From assembly GCA_036429605.1 (NCBI GenBank), contig CM071589.1, forward strand, positions 6,510,001-6,574,000: a DNA stretch of 64,000 nucleotides, given 5' to 3'. Under the pieces are notes generated by a model. That model made no database searches, had not been told where the DNA came from, and was given only the letters and a program-made list of their open reading frames with translations. Both the position numbers and the translations under genes were made by a program. This DNA is from Cladobotryum mycophilum (lineage: Eukaryota > Ascomycota > Sordariomycetes > Hypocreales > Hypocreaceae). Positions 48,772-59,758 of the stretch are shown here, in pieces (within the stretch, counting starts at the first letter, position 1; each line of letters opens with the position of its first letter).

Positions 48772-50375
48772 TGACAGGAGAACAAAGTAGGCGTAAATTT
48801 GAAGCTGACAACCCAAGAGCTTGACAATGACTTGAGTCGAAAAAGACTAAGGAGCAAAAGTCGAGGAGACGCGGGTTATGAGTCTGGCAGCTCCAGACTT
48901 CATCGTCTCAGTTCACATACTTCAACCCTTTGGGCATCGAAAGCCGCCGAGCCGTGTCAGGTAGATGTGCATGGAGAGGCATCGCAGCATTGCAGCGAGG
49001 CGGCCAAGGCGGGATTCAAAATGCTTGTTTTATTAGTTTGTTCAAAAGGGTCCAGTTGATACATCCAATATCGAGTGCAGTTCGGTGAGTGTTGAACTCT
49101 GAGTTGTGACGGCGCGACATGATTGGTCGTACTGCTCGTTCCTTTCTAGGCATTTTGCGGGCCGAGGCGAGTCCAGAAATGGAAATGAATGATTTCTGCT
49201 ATGACAGATGCATTGCATGACATTAGTCTCGGCAAATGGACAAAGTATAAAATGCGATGGATTGAGGGGAAGTGAGTCATTGAGGGTTGGCCTCCGATGC
49301 CCCCCTGTGCGGAAAACCAACCAGCCATTGAAGCGGTGCCAAGTCATCAAGACGTGCCATCACAACCTGGATAAATACATATGTAAGTCGCCATTTCAGA
49401 TATACACATGATGTTTGACCAGGCTAGAACAAATAGTTTGTTCTGTTCGGTGTTGACGTTGGAGGATGCACAGATACCTAATCAAGCACTCCAAACCCAA
49501 TTCCAAAGGCTTACCTGCATGTTGGAGCCTCAAGAATGCTGAGCCAATGAGAATAACGATTTCATAAGACCCTGAATAGATATAAAATCTGATTAATGTA
49601 AAATCGAAACAGCCGATCCCACGAATGACATTAATGAAAAAGCAGATTCAGGTTTGTTGGTGTAAAAGTGGCCGTTTCTCTAACTGGGGCCCTTCCCCAG
49701 CTACCTATCTAATGTACATGGAGATATAGGTTACCCAGCCCTCAAGTGGGCTCCTGCCAAACTCGTCTAATTCACTCAAAATTATGAGTATCTCTTTCCG
49801 CCCCGTATCATTATCTGTAAGCGTAACAATGATGTTATTCAGGAACCGGAGTGTATGATGTAGGTGGCAATATTGACTGTGATCGACCAACACCCAACGA
49901 TCAACATGCTAGATGGCAAGCTTCATCTTAACTAAACTCGACCTGGGCAAATGGATATGAACCAGTGCAAAATGATGGAGAAATTCCCATATTTATGGAC
50001 CCGAATTGGAACGAAAAGGAGAGTCGTGAGCGTCCAACAACGGAACAACTCCCGATTACAATTTTCCACGTCATAGACCCTGAATTGCATCCATGACGCT
50101 GCCAGCAAACGGCAACGATAAGAGGATGTTTCCGAATTGATCATGCTTTATTCCAGAAATCCACCGGAAGATAATCGTTTTATACCAGACGTCATTCTTT
50201 CGTGCACATTCAGTCAAGCCTGCAATGATAACGGGCTGTCATTCACAGACCAGGTATAAATATCCTAAGATAGTACTCTCAATTAGAGTCTTTTCATAGA
50301 TCATTATACATCTGTTTTGATAATAAACCGTTTTTTTTTAAAAAAGATTATTACTACAGTAGAAGACTCATCACA
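48772..50375. other. intergenic region
   Basis: About 1.6 kb between divergent genes (paralogue B and the alcohol dehydrogenase). No convincing gene. The last 100 bases before 50376 contain a TATA-like region and a T/A-rich leader. Confidence 0.5.
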
Positions 50376-51461
50376 ATGGGGTATCCAGACACATTCACCG
50401 GCTTCTGCGTCGACAGCCCCAAGACATGGAACCAATTCCACAAATCTGAGCTCACACCAAAGCCCTTTGGCGACCACGACATTGACGTCCAGATCGACGC
50501 ATGCGGTGTCTGCGGCTCAGACGTGCACACCGTCACCGGCGGGTGGGGTGGATTCGAGGGGCCCCTCTGCGTAGGCCACGAAGTTGTCGGCAAAGCCGTC
50601 AAAGTAGGCGAGCACGTCAAGGACATCAAGGAGGGCGATCGGGTGGGCGTTGGGGCGCAGGTGTGGTCCTGCCTAGAGTGTGATCTGTGCAAGAACGAGA
50701 ACGAGAATTACTGTCCCAAGCTGGTGGACACGTATAACGCACAATATCCAGATGGGAGCACGGCGCACGGCGGTTTCGCATCGCACATCCGGGCGCACGA
50801 GTACTTCACCTTCAAGATTCCCGACGCCCTGGACACGAACTCGGTGGCGCCGCTGCTCTGCGCCGGGATCACCACGTACTCGCCCCTCGTTCGCGCCAAC
50901 ATCGGCCCGGGAAAGACGGTGGGCGTGCTTGGAATCGGCGGCCTTGGCCACCTCGGCGTTCAATGGTCCAAGGCCCTGGGCGCGGAAGTCTATGCCCTCA
51001 GCCACTCTCCAGACAAGACCGAGGACGGCAAGAAGCTCGGCGCAAGGGATGTCATCCTCACCAACGAGGACGGTTGGTCCGAGAAGTGGAAGTTCAAATT
51101 CGACTTTATTCTCAACTGCGCCGACGCAACCCACAAGTTCGACATCCCAGAGTATCTCTCCCTCCTCAAGCCGGGAGGGGAGTTCCACATGGTCGGCATC
51201 GGGAACGAGCCCCTGCCGCAGATTTCACCCAGTACGTTTGCCAGTAATGCGGCCAAGATGACGGGTAGTCACTTGGGGAACCACCAGGAGATGGAGTCTA
51301 TGCTGCAGCTTGCCGCGGATAAGGGGGTGAGAGCGTGGGTGGAAACGTTGCCGCTTTCTGAGCAGGGATGCAAGGAGGCTGTCGAGAGGGTGAATGAGAA
51401 CAAGGTGCATTACAGATTTACACTCACGGGGTTTGATCAAGCATTTGGAAGGGCACATTAG
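50376..51461 (+). CDS. zinc-dependent alcohol dehydrogenase, ADH6/cinnamyl type
   Basis: Single exon, 361 residues. Zinc-dependent MDR landmarks: catalytic zinc Cys in CGVCGSDVHT, GHEVVGKAVKVG (His-Glu), and structural zinc Cys in CLECDLCKNENENYC. TYNAQYPDGSTAHGGFASHI and the nucleotide-binding GIGGLGHLGVQ are also present. The wording (AQYPDGS, GHLG, LKPGGEFHMVG) matches the NADP(H)-dependent cinnamyl/ADH6-ADH7 branch, which reduces aldehydes to alcohols in the cytosol. The substrate here is unknown. It is divergent from the CorA-like genes and convergent with the DJ-1-like gene. Confidence 0.92.
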   Translation: MGYPDTFTGFCVDSPKTWNQFHKSELTPKPFGDHDIDVQIDACGVCGSDVHTVTGGWGGFEGPLCVGHEVVGKAVKVGEHVKDIKEGDRVGVGAQVWSCLECDLCKNENENYCPKLVDTYNAQYPDGSTAHGGFASHIRAHEYFTFKIPDALDTNSVAPLLCAGITTYSPLVRANIGPGKTVGVLGIGGLGHLGVQWSKALGAEVYALSHSPDKTEDGKKLGARDVILTNEDGWSEKWKFKFDFILNCADATHKFDIPEYLSLLKPGGEFHMVGIGNEPLPQISPSTFASNAAKMTGSHLGNHQEMESMLQLAADKGVRAWVETLPLSEQGCKEAVERVNENKVHYRFTLTGFDQAFGRAH

Positions 51462-51732
51462 AGAAGTTCTAAAAAAGGAGTTTTTTAAATTGAGACTAGA
51501 TGAATGATATAGGAGTGTCTTGACGATGTTGCGAGTGGTTGTTACATGTGAATGAAGATGGTAGTTCAGCTCAATAAGCTCTACCCACGTTCATGAGATA
51601 AAACAATGCCTGTTCTGATTGCACCTGAATGCTCCATCATCTTTCCATTGTCCCATTCCCCCGCAAGATCGTAAGATTCGTGGCATATTTAAGCTAAAGG
51701 CCAAGTCAGCACATGCTTCAAAAAAGGGGTTG

Positions 51733-52480
51733 TCACCATGACTTACAGATCGCCTTGAGAATAGCGTCGCCAACAGCCTTTGCAGAAGCCGGGTTCTGGC
51801 CAGTGATGAGCTGACCGTCGACAACGACCTTTTCACCCCAAAGCTTCTCCGCCTTCTGGAACTTGGCGCCCTTCTTGATGAAATCGCTCTCGAGAAGAAC
51901 AGGCATCACCTCAGCCAACTTGACGGCCTCCTCCTCCGCATCCGTGAAACCAGTGACATTCTTGCCCTTGACCAGGTACTCGCCGTCAATCTTGACGTTG
52001 GAAAAGACAATGGGCCCGTGGCACACCGCGGCGACCGTCTTGCCGGCCTTGTAGAACTCCTGGATCAGCTGGATGGACTCCTCGTCCACGCGCAGGTCGA
52101 ACACGGGCCCGTGGCCGCCCGGGTAGAAGATGGCGTCAAACTCGCCGGCGCGGCCGAGGAACTCCTTGATGGTCTTGGTGTTCTCCCAGAGGGAGGACTT
52201 GTTGTTGAGGAAATTGACAGAGGAGTCGTCCTTGAAGGACTGGACGGAGAACTGGTCTAGGGGGCGACGCCGCCCTTGGGAGAGGCGACGACGATTTCGG
52301 CGTGGGGCGCGAGGACATCATAGGGATGAGCGAACTCGGGCTGAACAGTGTGTGTTAGATTTTTTGAAGTTGTGAATGTTTTTTTTTTTGAAGGATACTT
52401 ACCAAGTACCAGCCAGTTGGTTGGCCAGTAGACTCAATGGTATCATAGCTGGTGAGAACGACGAGAATCTTCTTGGCCAT
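51733..52480 (-). CDS. DJ-1/PfpI family protein (Hsp31/glyoxalase III-like), frame broken at a G/C run
   Basis: Exon 1 (52403-52480, MAKKILVVLTSYDTIESTGQ) and exon 2 (51733-52340), with a 62-bp intron. Family features: PTGWYLPEFAHPYDVL, the PGGHGP loop, and the nucleophile elbow AAVCHGP with the reactive Cys, as in Hsp31-type chaperone/glyoxalase III (methylglyoxal to lactate) proteins. After KGGVAP the literal frame stops at TAG. One extra C in the run 52260-52264 continues it to LDQFSVQSFKDD (about 228 residues). A gtaagt donor at 51741-51746 near the end could splice off the last few codons to a tiny terminal exon near 51689; either way the catalytic part is unaffected. Confidence 0.87.
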
Positions 52481-54158
52481 TGTGATGAGTTGATGCGAAA
52501 CTTGGGTTGACTGTGTGTATGAAGTTGATGAATTGGATTGTGAGCGAAGTTGTTTTGAGATGAAGAGTTGGTATATTCTGGGTTTTACGCTGATGTTATA
52601 TAACAATTTTCTTTCCAGTGACGAAGTCCAGCATCATGGCGTTGGAAACTTCCATTCATCCACCAAGCTCATCATACCCCTCATCTCCCACCTACGCACT
52701 CATCGTAACGTCGAACTTGCGCTTCTCCCCCTCCCCCTTCATTGCCCAACAGAATGTGCTGAATAAACCACGTTCCAAAGTCCTCTTGTTTCATCAAGCT
52801 TCCATAGAAGTGTAGCAGCTCACCAATCGAACATTCCAACCCCCAAGCCACATCAGCTCCTCTACTGCCTAACATTGACGTCAGTTTTTGATTCCATCCA
52901 TTGCATGAAACTCAAGGTTGAGGTGGTTATGTTACAGCGGTTTACAGCAGGTTACTACCTAGGTACACTGAAGCTTTGGGCGGGTTTAGCGACCTCGAGG
53001 GTTATTATTAAGCAGGCAGCGTTAATAATCATCGACATCTCCGAAAAAAGGGAACCCCTGAACAACTCTTATCTCCAGATCTACCCTAGCAATCTAGTTC
53101 AAACCCCCTGCGTTAAATCCGGGTTAGGACCCTAGTACTAGATTCTGTTAATTTTTTATTTACTTTTTATTTTAAATAGTCAACCTGAATCAGATGTTCA
53201 ATAATCGAAATTCAATGAAATGGGCCCTTTTTTCTTGTTTCAACTTGCTTGCTTACAAAGAAAATACCTGAAAATGGGAACGGGGCAAATGTCTCACAGG
53301 GAGACGGTGGACGGAAGGATTCAAGTGCCGATGCAGCTGACTAATGCATGCAATCACAATTTATGCCAGAAAAACAAAAAAAGCATTAAACTTGTGCCAA
53401 GATGCAGAGACCGTATCGTTTTAGGCTTAGCGCTTCAATCTATCGAGACCCTCTACTCTCACCTCGTCAACCTGTGCGGAAACAAAAACACAGGGCCAGC
53501 AAAAGATATTCTCATACAAGCCGTGCTCCACCTAGTCCCGTTTCCTGGCTACAGACAACTAAAACAAGCATATGGAGTACAGAGAAGTATAAAGGATGGC
53601 TTACTAATGTACAGTACCTCTTATTTTCTTCGATTTAGTAAAAGGAAACAGGCTGGCGGACAATGTTTTCGTTTCGTGATGCTTGTCTTTTTCCCCCTTC
53701 ACACCGGCTGCCCATATCCTAAAAGAGGGATGCTGCATAACCTTAATTAGGTAGGCAATTCGTCATGCCACGCCAGGGGGTGGGCACTCCAGCAAGCGCA
53801 CCCACCCCCACCTCGAATGGTCTGCCTTTGTGGTGCAAGGTTGCGAAGCTTCAGTCTTTTGCCAGTTTTGGTCCCGATAGCCGGGAGGTGATTGGTTGAT
53901 CGATTGCTCTGTTTGGAAGTGAGTTGGTGATTGATTCTTGTCCCGAGGTTGTTGTGCGGTTGTTGTGTTGGATCCAATATCATGGCTTGAATGATTCTTC
54001 TATAAATGGAGGCGTGTCCATGGCATCAAAAGGTTCAAGTTCAGAGCATTCCCATTCCACAAGTCGTTCCAATCGCATCAAACATCGGACATCAGGTTCA
54101 TAATCAATCCTTTGCAAGTACCCATCACATTACTTTACTCCAAAATCTCAACGCCAAC
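52481..54158. other. intergenic region
   Basis: About 1.7 kb between divergent promoters. A 176-codon frame at 53220-53750 has no recognisable motif and poor composition; not called. Confidence 0.45.
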
Positions 54159-54560
54159 ATGACCACCGTATCCAAAAACATCAAGGTCATCCCAACCTCT
54201 GAATACGACGAAATCGTCCGCGTCGTCCAGCAAAACTACATCGACGGGCTCCGCGAAGGCGACCCCTCGCTCGTCGCCCAAGCCTTCCACAAGGACGCCA
54301 TCATGTACGGCTACGCTCTCGACGGCAAACTCCTAGGCGGGCCGGTATCCAACTTGTACACGTATGTGAGCCAGAACGGGGCGGCGCCAAACCTCAAGAC
54401 CAGGCTGGACATTATTGGGGTTACGCCTACGACGGCGGTGGTCAAGGTTGATATGGAAAAGGATGCAGCGGGAGTGGACTACACGGATTATCATACACTG
54501 ATCAAGTATGAGGGAGAATGGTGCATCATTGCCAAGACGTTTCACGCCTATGAGCAGTGA
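54159..54560 (+). CDS. NTF2-like / putative lumazine-binding fold small protein
   Basis: Single exon, 133 residues from MTTVSKNIKV. The pattern (YDEIVRVVQQNYIDGLREGD, then QAFHKDAIMYGY, a central loop, and strands ending YHTLIKYEGEWCIIAKTFH) is that of the SnoaL/NTF2-like superfamily, closest in style to the putative lumazine-binding group. The fold binds small molecules or acts as a small isomerase/hydratase. No catalytic role can be assigned. An in-frame upstream ATG at 54006 would add 51 residues of low-quality sequence, so the internal ATG is preferred. Neighbours are redox genes, which may or may not be meaningful. Confidence 0.78.
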   Translation: MTTVSKNIKVIPTSEYDEIVRVVQQNYIDGLREGDPSLVAQAFHKDAIMYGYALDGKLLGGPVSNLYTYVSQNGAAPNLKTRLDIIGVTPTTAVVKVDMEKDAAGVDYTDYHTLIKYEGEWCIIAKTFHAYEQ

Positions 54561-55243
54561 TGTGGTCATGTTATTCGCTGGGATGGAAAGTACCTTTTTC
54601 TACTGAAAATGGTGGGTTTTGTGTTGGTTTTCATACCGAGACTAGGATTAGGTATGAATACCTAGGTTTTGATTTGTAACTCTGAAAAGAATGACTCGTA
54701 TATTGCGTCCCTTCACTACTTTGTTCCTACTGAGATGCATGTTAGTGTTGGTCCAAATTTTGGGAGGTATAGGGTAGGAGCAGAGATGGTTAACTCCCGT
54801 CACTACTGTCTACCCGCACGCCATTTTAGTTGGGTTGCTTTCCAGCTGGTATAGGCCTTTAGTTCTAAATGTGCATCTGTGTGTATGAAGATGGTGGCCT
54901 AGTGTCCAGGTAGCGTATACACATGGCTTCGGATCAAAGGTCCAAGACAGTAAACCCCGCCTGTGTCAGCTCCTTGGCCTCATCATCAGCATCTGCTCCA
55001 AGGGCAAGCCAACCCTGTGAGTGAAACATGCAGTCTTTGGCGTGGATAAATATGCCAGCTAGTCCAGAATAGTGAACATATCTGGTGGTTCCTTATGTCA
55101 ACCACAGAGGTGAACAGCCAGGCGTATCTTGAACCTTCAAACTTCGTCGGCGTGGCCAGAATACGTCTTTAGTACAGATTTGCTGCTTTTGCCATTAAAC
55201 CTTTGCTCCGTTGGCCATTATGGATTTTGAGATTCCTTCACAT
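54561..55243. other. intergenic spacer
   Basis: 3' flank of the NTF2-like gene and promoter of the second dehydrogenase. Nothing further seen. Confidence 0.5.
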
Positions 55244-56401
55244 ATGAAGGCCCTACAGTTGGTCAAGGTCAGTTAACCCAACGTCCAGACCCCAGGGCAC
55301 CTCTCATGTGGTATGACAAATAGTATAATGACTACTACCACCTGCATCATCACGTCCCCGTACCCGTGCCAAAACAAGGACAGGTTCTGGTTCGTGTATG
55401 TGCAGCGGGCTTCTGCCATTCAGACCTGCAGGTGCATGACGGCACGTACCGGTCACCACTCCCCATCATCCCCTCGCACGAAACCGCGGGCATCATCGCC
55501 GCTCTGGGCGCCAACGTATCCGGAGATTGGAAGGTAGGGGACCGAGTTGGTGTCCTCAACATTAGAAACCCATGCGGGACTTGCAGCGGATGCAAGTGGT
55601 CCTCAGCGACTCTCAAGGAGCTTGACGCCCGGTTCTGCGAGAACAAGGTCATGGCTGGTATCAAGAAAGCGGATGGCGGCTTTGCAGAGTACACCTTGGC
55701 TGAAGATTATACTTTGGTCTTACTGCCGGATAGTGTCTCATTCGAGCAAGCTGCCCCATTGACATGCGCTGGTGTAAGTCATTCGACTCCATGACTAGCT
55801 GAACTGACACCATCCTCAGGCTACAGTATGGAACGCTATTCAGCAGACTGGTCTGGCGAAAGGACAGTCTATTGGCATCATTGGTATCGGTGGTCTGGGA
55901 GTTCTTGGTGTTCAGTTCGCCAAAGCTTTGGGATACCGTGTCGTCGCAGTCGACAACCGAGACATTGGCCTTAGACTCGCCTCGGAGGTCCCATCTCGCC
56001 TCCGTCCTGACCTCATCGTGGACTACAACAGTCCAGACGCCATCTCACAAATCTCCTTATTCACAGACGACCTCGGTCTCAACGCCGCCGTAGTTTGCAC
56101 TGACAACATCGAAGCCAGCGACTGGACGCTGAACCGCCTCCAGCCACGAGGCACCTGCGTAGTTCTGGGCCTTCCGGAATCAGGCTTCCGATTCGAGGCC
56201 TTCAATCTCGTCTTTCGCGAAATTGTCGTCAAGGGATCACTGCTTTCTAGTGTAGCCGAGGCGAATAGGATGCTTCAAGTAGTCGCTGAACATGGGGTTC
56301 GCAGCCACTTGACGATGCTGCCACTGGAACAGGGGGAGATGATCCCTGAAAGGGCTGCGGGCCATGAGTTTGCGGGGCGGCTGGTTGTAACAATGCATTA
56401 A
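55244..56401 (+). CDS. zinc-type alcohol dehydrogenase, second copy (distinct branch)
   Basis: A 24-base first exon (55244-55267, MKALQLVK) joins exon 2 (55324-55773) and exon 3 (55820-56401) through introns of 56 and 46 bp, giving 351 residues. Catalytic zinc residues are present in AAGFCHSDLQV and SHETAG, the structural cysteine motif in NPCGTCSGC, and the nucleotide site as IGIGGLGVLGVQFAKALGYR. The fourth structural cysteine (RFC) is about 14 residues after the third instead of the usual 7, and the segment between is unlike homologues I recall, so structural zinc binding may be altered. Substrate unknown. It is not a recent duplicate of the dehydrogenase at 50.4 kb. Confidence 0.85.
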
Positions 56402-57296
56402 TTGAGGGCAAGGAAATGAAATCTCATCAATATGCCGTGTATCGTGTCAGGGTGTTCGAGTCAGCTGAGTAGAGCCTCGAATGGACAGCCAGATAGAGTT
56501 AGGTGTTGAGTTTTTGAGACGGGGTTGATTTAGTCGTATCACCAAGTCCCATGCCCAGCCCACATTTGTCCGCAGCGGGGAAATCACTCGCAGATACAGT
56601 GGAGGCGTCACTAACACTCCCGCTGTGACATCCGCCATAACCCGGGAATTTAGGGGTGGCCTGTGTGGCTCAGTGGTTCAGTTGAGGTCGTTCTTGTTCT
56701 CGCTATTGCCTTGGATTGGCCTGTTCGTTCCCAGCGCAGCCTTCATGGAATGTTGCTCGGACTCGCTCTTATGCGAGAAGGCATTGGTCCAACATCCATG
56801 GATCAACGCGTTTGCATATACGATTAGGGATTAAGCTTATGATTTGACAGGAGCTTAATGTGTACATCTCTATTCCACAGCATTGCTTGAAATGGAAACC
56901 TATTCGATGTGCATGTGTCTTGTGCAAATATGAAAATCTGATCCCATGACTAGCTGATTCCCCCTAATTCTTCCAAGTTCTTCATCTGGTTTATGCATCA
57001 ATGGATGGAATACACTAGAGTTTGCCATATAATTGTCACTTTATAAATCCATGAGCCAGAATGATTCAAGGCAAGGTTATCAATAAAAGGGAACAAGGTT
57101 CTTAACGGATACTTCCGCCGGTTGAGATGAAAGCCCGTATATTGCAATCGTTGATCTCGACTCTAACATGATGAATCAAGATCCTTTCCAGTTTACTGAT
57201 CTCAACAAAGCACCGTGTAAATCGTATCGGGATATCAACCACTTACATCTCGTATCCAAAATGACCCAACTTTTACTTGGCTATCTGCGCCTTGAC
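56402..57296. other. intergenic spacer
   Basis: No gene. A tRNA-like D-arm string (GGCTCAGTGGTTCAG) occurs near 56667 but lacks the other arms. Confidence 0.5.
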
Positions 57297-59190
57297 TTAG
57301 TTCTCCAAACCACTCTTGGCAATAATCTCCTGCACATTGGGTGGCAGCTCGCCGACCATTTGACTCCATGTCTTGCCGTCCTTTTCTGTAATGACGACCT
57401 TACTCCTGCGCACGTCTCATAAGAGCTTCCATCCCGTACGGCGGGTCAACACCTTTTTACCGTCGGTCTTGAAAGCCTCGCGAAGTCGCTCTACAGGGCG
57501 GGGCACCTCCACCGGCTTAGAACCAGTCAGGTCCTGTTCGACAACGGCAATCATATTCTCGGCTTCGGCTAGGAGCTTGTCCAAGGCATCTTCAATGCTT
57601 AGAGCCTTATCAGCCTCTAGGTTTCCGCTGCCCTCGCCAATGATTACCTTTTCAACACTCTCGGGTTTCTCATATCATTCAGGCTCGCTAATGTAGCCCT
57701 TGAGTGCACTGGCAGTAACAACCTATGGACTAGCAAGATATGCCTTCGCTTCCGTAGAGCCCATACGCCCCTTGAAGTTCCTGTTACTACTGCTGATTCG
57801 ACTAGTGCCTAAGCCGATACAGGGGCCACAGTCGGAGGGAAGAGGTTGTGCTCCAGCTGCAAGGAGAATCTGCCAGTCACCAGCTGATTCAGAGGCCTCT
57901 TGCTCCGAAATGGAAGCGGCGGCCATGTAAAAGCTGACGCCAGGGGCAATCTTAGGGGTAACCCCATCCTTGGTTGCGTCGCGGAAAACACGTGCAGCAG
58001 CAGCGACATCCGAAGCACGAGAGTTTGTGCAGGAGGCAAGATAAGCCTTGTTCAGGGGGATATTCTGAGCTTCAAGATCCTCGGATGGCATTGTAACCTT
58101 GACAGAGTTTGGTCCGGCTACAAAAGGAGATAGGGTAGATAGGTCGATGTATAAAGACTTGGCATATATCGCTCCAGGGTTGACCTGAAGTTGATTCTCC
58201 AGCAACTCGGTAATACGCTCATGATTGAACCGTTGGAATCAAGATCAAACATGGCAGAGGTGGTGGCTCTTCCGCGCAGCCAACTGATAACGACTGAATC
58301 AGTGGGGAAAATCGCGAAAAAGGGCTCCCCACTCAGTCGACATGTTGGAGATGGTTAGGCGGTCGTCGATAGGGACGCTACGCATAGTGTCCTCAGATCC
58401 AGTAAACTCAATTGCATGGTTGAGAACATCGTCCTGATTAAATATACCACAGAGCGCAACAATGACATCCTTTCCAGTAACGCCGGGAGGCATGATTACA
58501 GTCAGAGTCACTTTGGCGATAGCTGGGACCTCCCACCATGCCTGCCCGGTCGCCCAAATACTGGCAGCATCCGTTTGAACTACAGGCGTGCGAGGCAATT
58601 CAAACCACCATAGGTACTTGAGTGACCGTCAGAGGCCACAGTGACAGTACCAGGCTATGTGTAGTCCTCCTCAATCATAACTTGGTGGCTGATACCATGA
58701 CCCGCAGGGTTAAAGTCGATGCCATGCTTGCCAGCAAACTCTTCAATTTGCCTATACTTTTCAGATTGCTCTCGCTCTTGTTCTGGACGTCGTGATTAAG
58801 GGCCATGACGATCTGGAGGTTATCATGAATCTCGGAAGCCATAATTGACATGAATTTGACTGCCACCGGCCAAGAGTTGTCATGTGTTAGGCAATGATGG
58901 GGCGTGATAGTGACATAGTCTCCAGACTTGGCCCTTTTCCCTGGCAAGAGGCGGACAGCAGTCTGAATAATTTTTTTGTCAGCGTCTGGGGAGTAGAAGC
59001 TGCCGCAGGATTCGATGAGAGAATGTCCGTAGATTTGTGGGCATCCTCGAGTATGGAGTGAAAGGCGTCTGGTCGTCGCAAGGCAGGGATAGTGCTGAAA
59101 GCCTGTCGTCGACATGATACAGTCGGTGCTGCTCTCAGACGAGGAATGCAACGACTGGCGGTCCTTGTGGCAGAAAGAGCCAATGCCACG
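57297..59190 (-). pseudogene. decayed homoaconitase (Lys4) copy
   Basis: Blocks of homoaconitase follow each other across shifting frames. They are a mitochondrial-type leader (RRQAFSTIPALRRPDAFHSI), LTHDNSWPVAVKFMSIMASE, NHDVQNKSES, VTGKDVIVALCGIF, HAIEFTGSEDTMRSVPIDDR, the Fe-S cysteine motifs SCTNSRASD and CGPCIGLG, ASNRNFKGRMGSTEAKAYLA-like sequence (here SSNRNFKGRMGS), and the end GELPPNVQEIIAKSGLE. Frames change many times, and a TAG (58655-58657) replaces an expected Trp before PGTVTVASD. About ten residues are lost before SSNRNFKG, and most of the C-terminal swivel domain is missing between VEQDL and VERLREAF. No start codon is visible. Lys4 acts in the alpha-aminoadipate lysine pathway; an intact gene is expected elsewhere. 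Confidence 0.88.
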
Positions 59191-59758
59191 GTTCTAGGCT
59201 GTTCACAAAGTTGGTCAAAGAGATCTTGAGACGAAAATGCAGGAGAATTCAAGTCCTTATTGAAGGCATCGTGTCCTAGTCTGTGTCATCTTGCTACCTG
59301 CTACAATTGAACTATAGCAGAGACCATTACCACACAATAGGCCTAGTCGTGAAATGCTAGCATTACAGGCGAACGAGTGGCAGCGTGGAAGGATTGTGAG
59401 CCTCTTCAATCCCCTTTGCTCTATCTATAGCACTCGTCACTAAAAGCTTGGAGTCACAGGCCTACAGCCCCATAACCTGAATAGCGGGTAGTTCCTGAAC
59501 TCGGCGCACCCTTAAACTCGAGAGTGTCAGCCACTAAAGAGCCCTCAATTACACACTGCACTAAACCACTGAAATCACTGCGTTAGGTGCTTTGTACCTC
59601 TGTAACCTTTCGCAGCCTTTCCCCACCGAGAATCACTAGCCACGATTCAAGGTCATCTCAGCCTCATCAATCGCGCAACAACCTGATGATCATCTAAAAC
59701 TTAACCCATCAACCACACCTGCGACGCGGCATCTCGTGTCACTAACCCCATCGAAACT
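59191..59758. other. intergenic spacer
   Basis: Divergent region between the pseudogene and TAF6, holding the TAF6 promoter. No other feature seen. Confidence 0.5.

Noticed and set aside
53220..53750. 176-codon open frame between DJ-1-like and NTF2-like genes
   Set aside because: Low-quality translation without domain or codon signals.
56660..56730. Possible tRNA from a GGCTCAGTGGTTCAG string
   Set aside because: No matching acceptor stem or T arm nearby.
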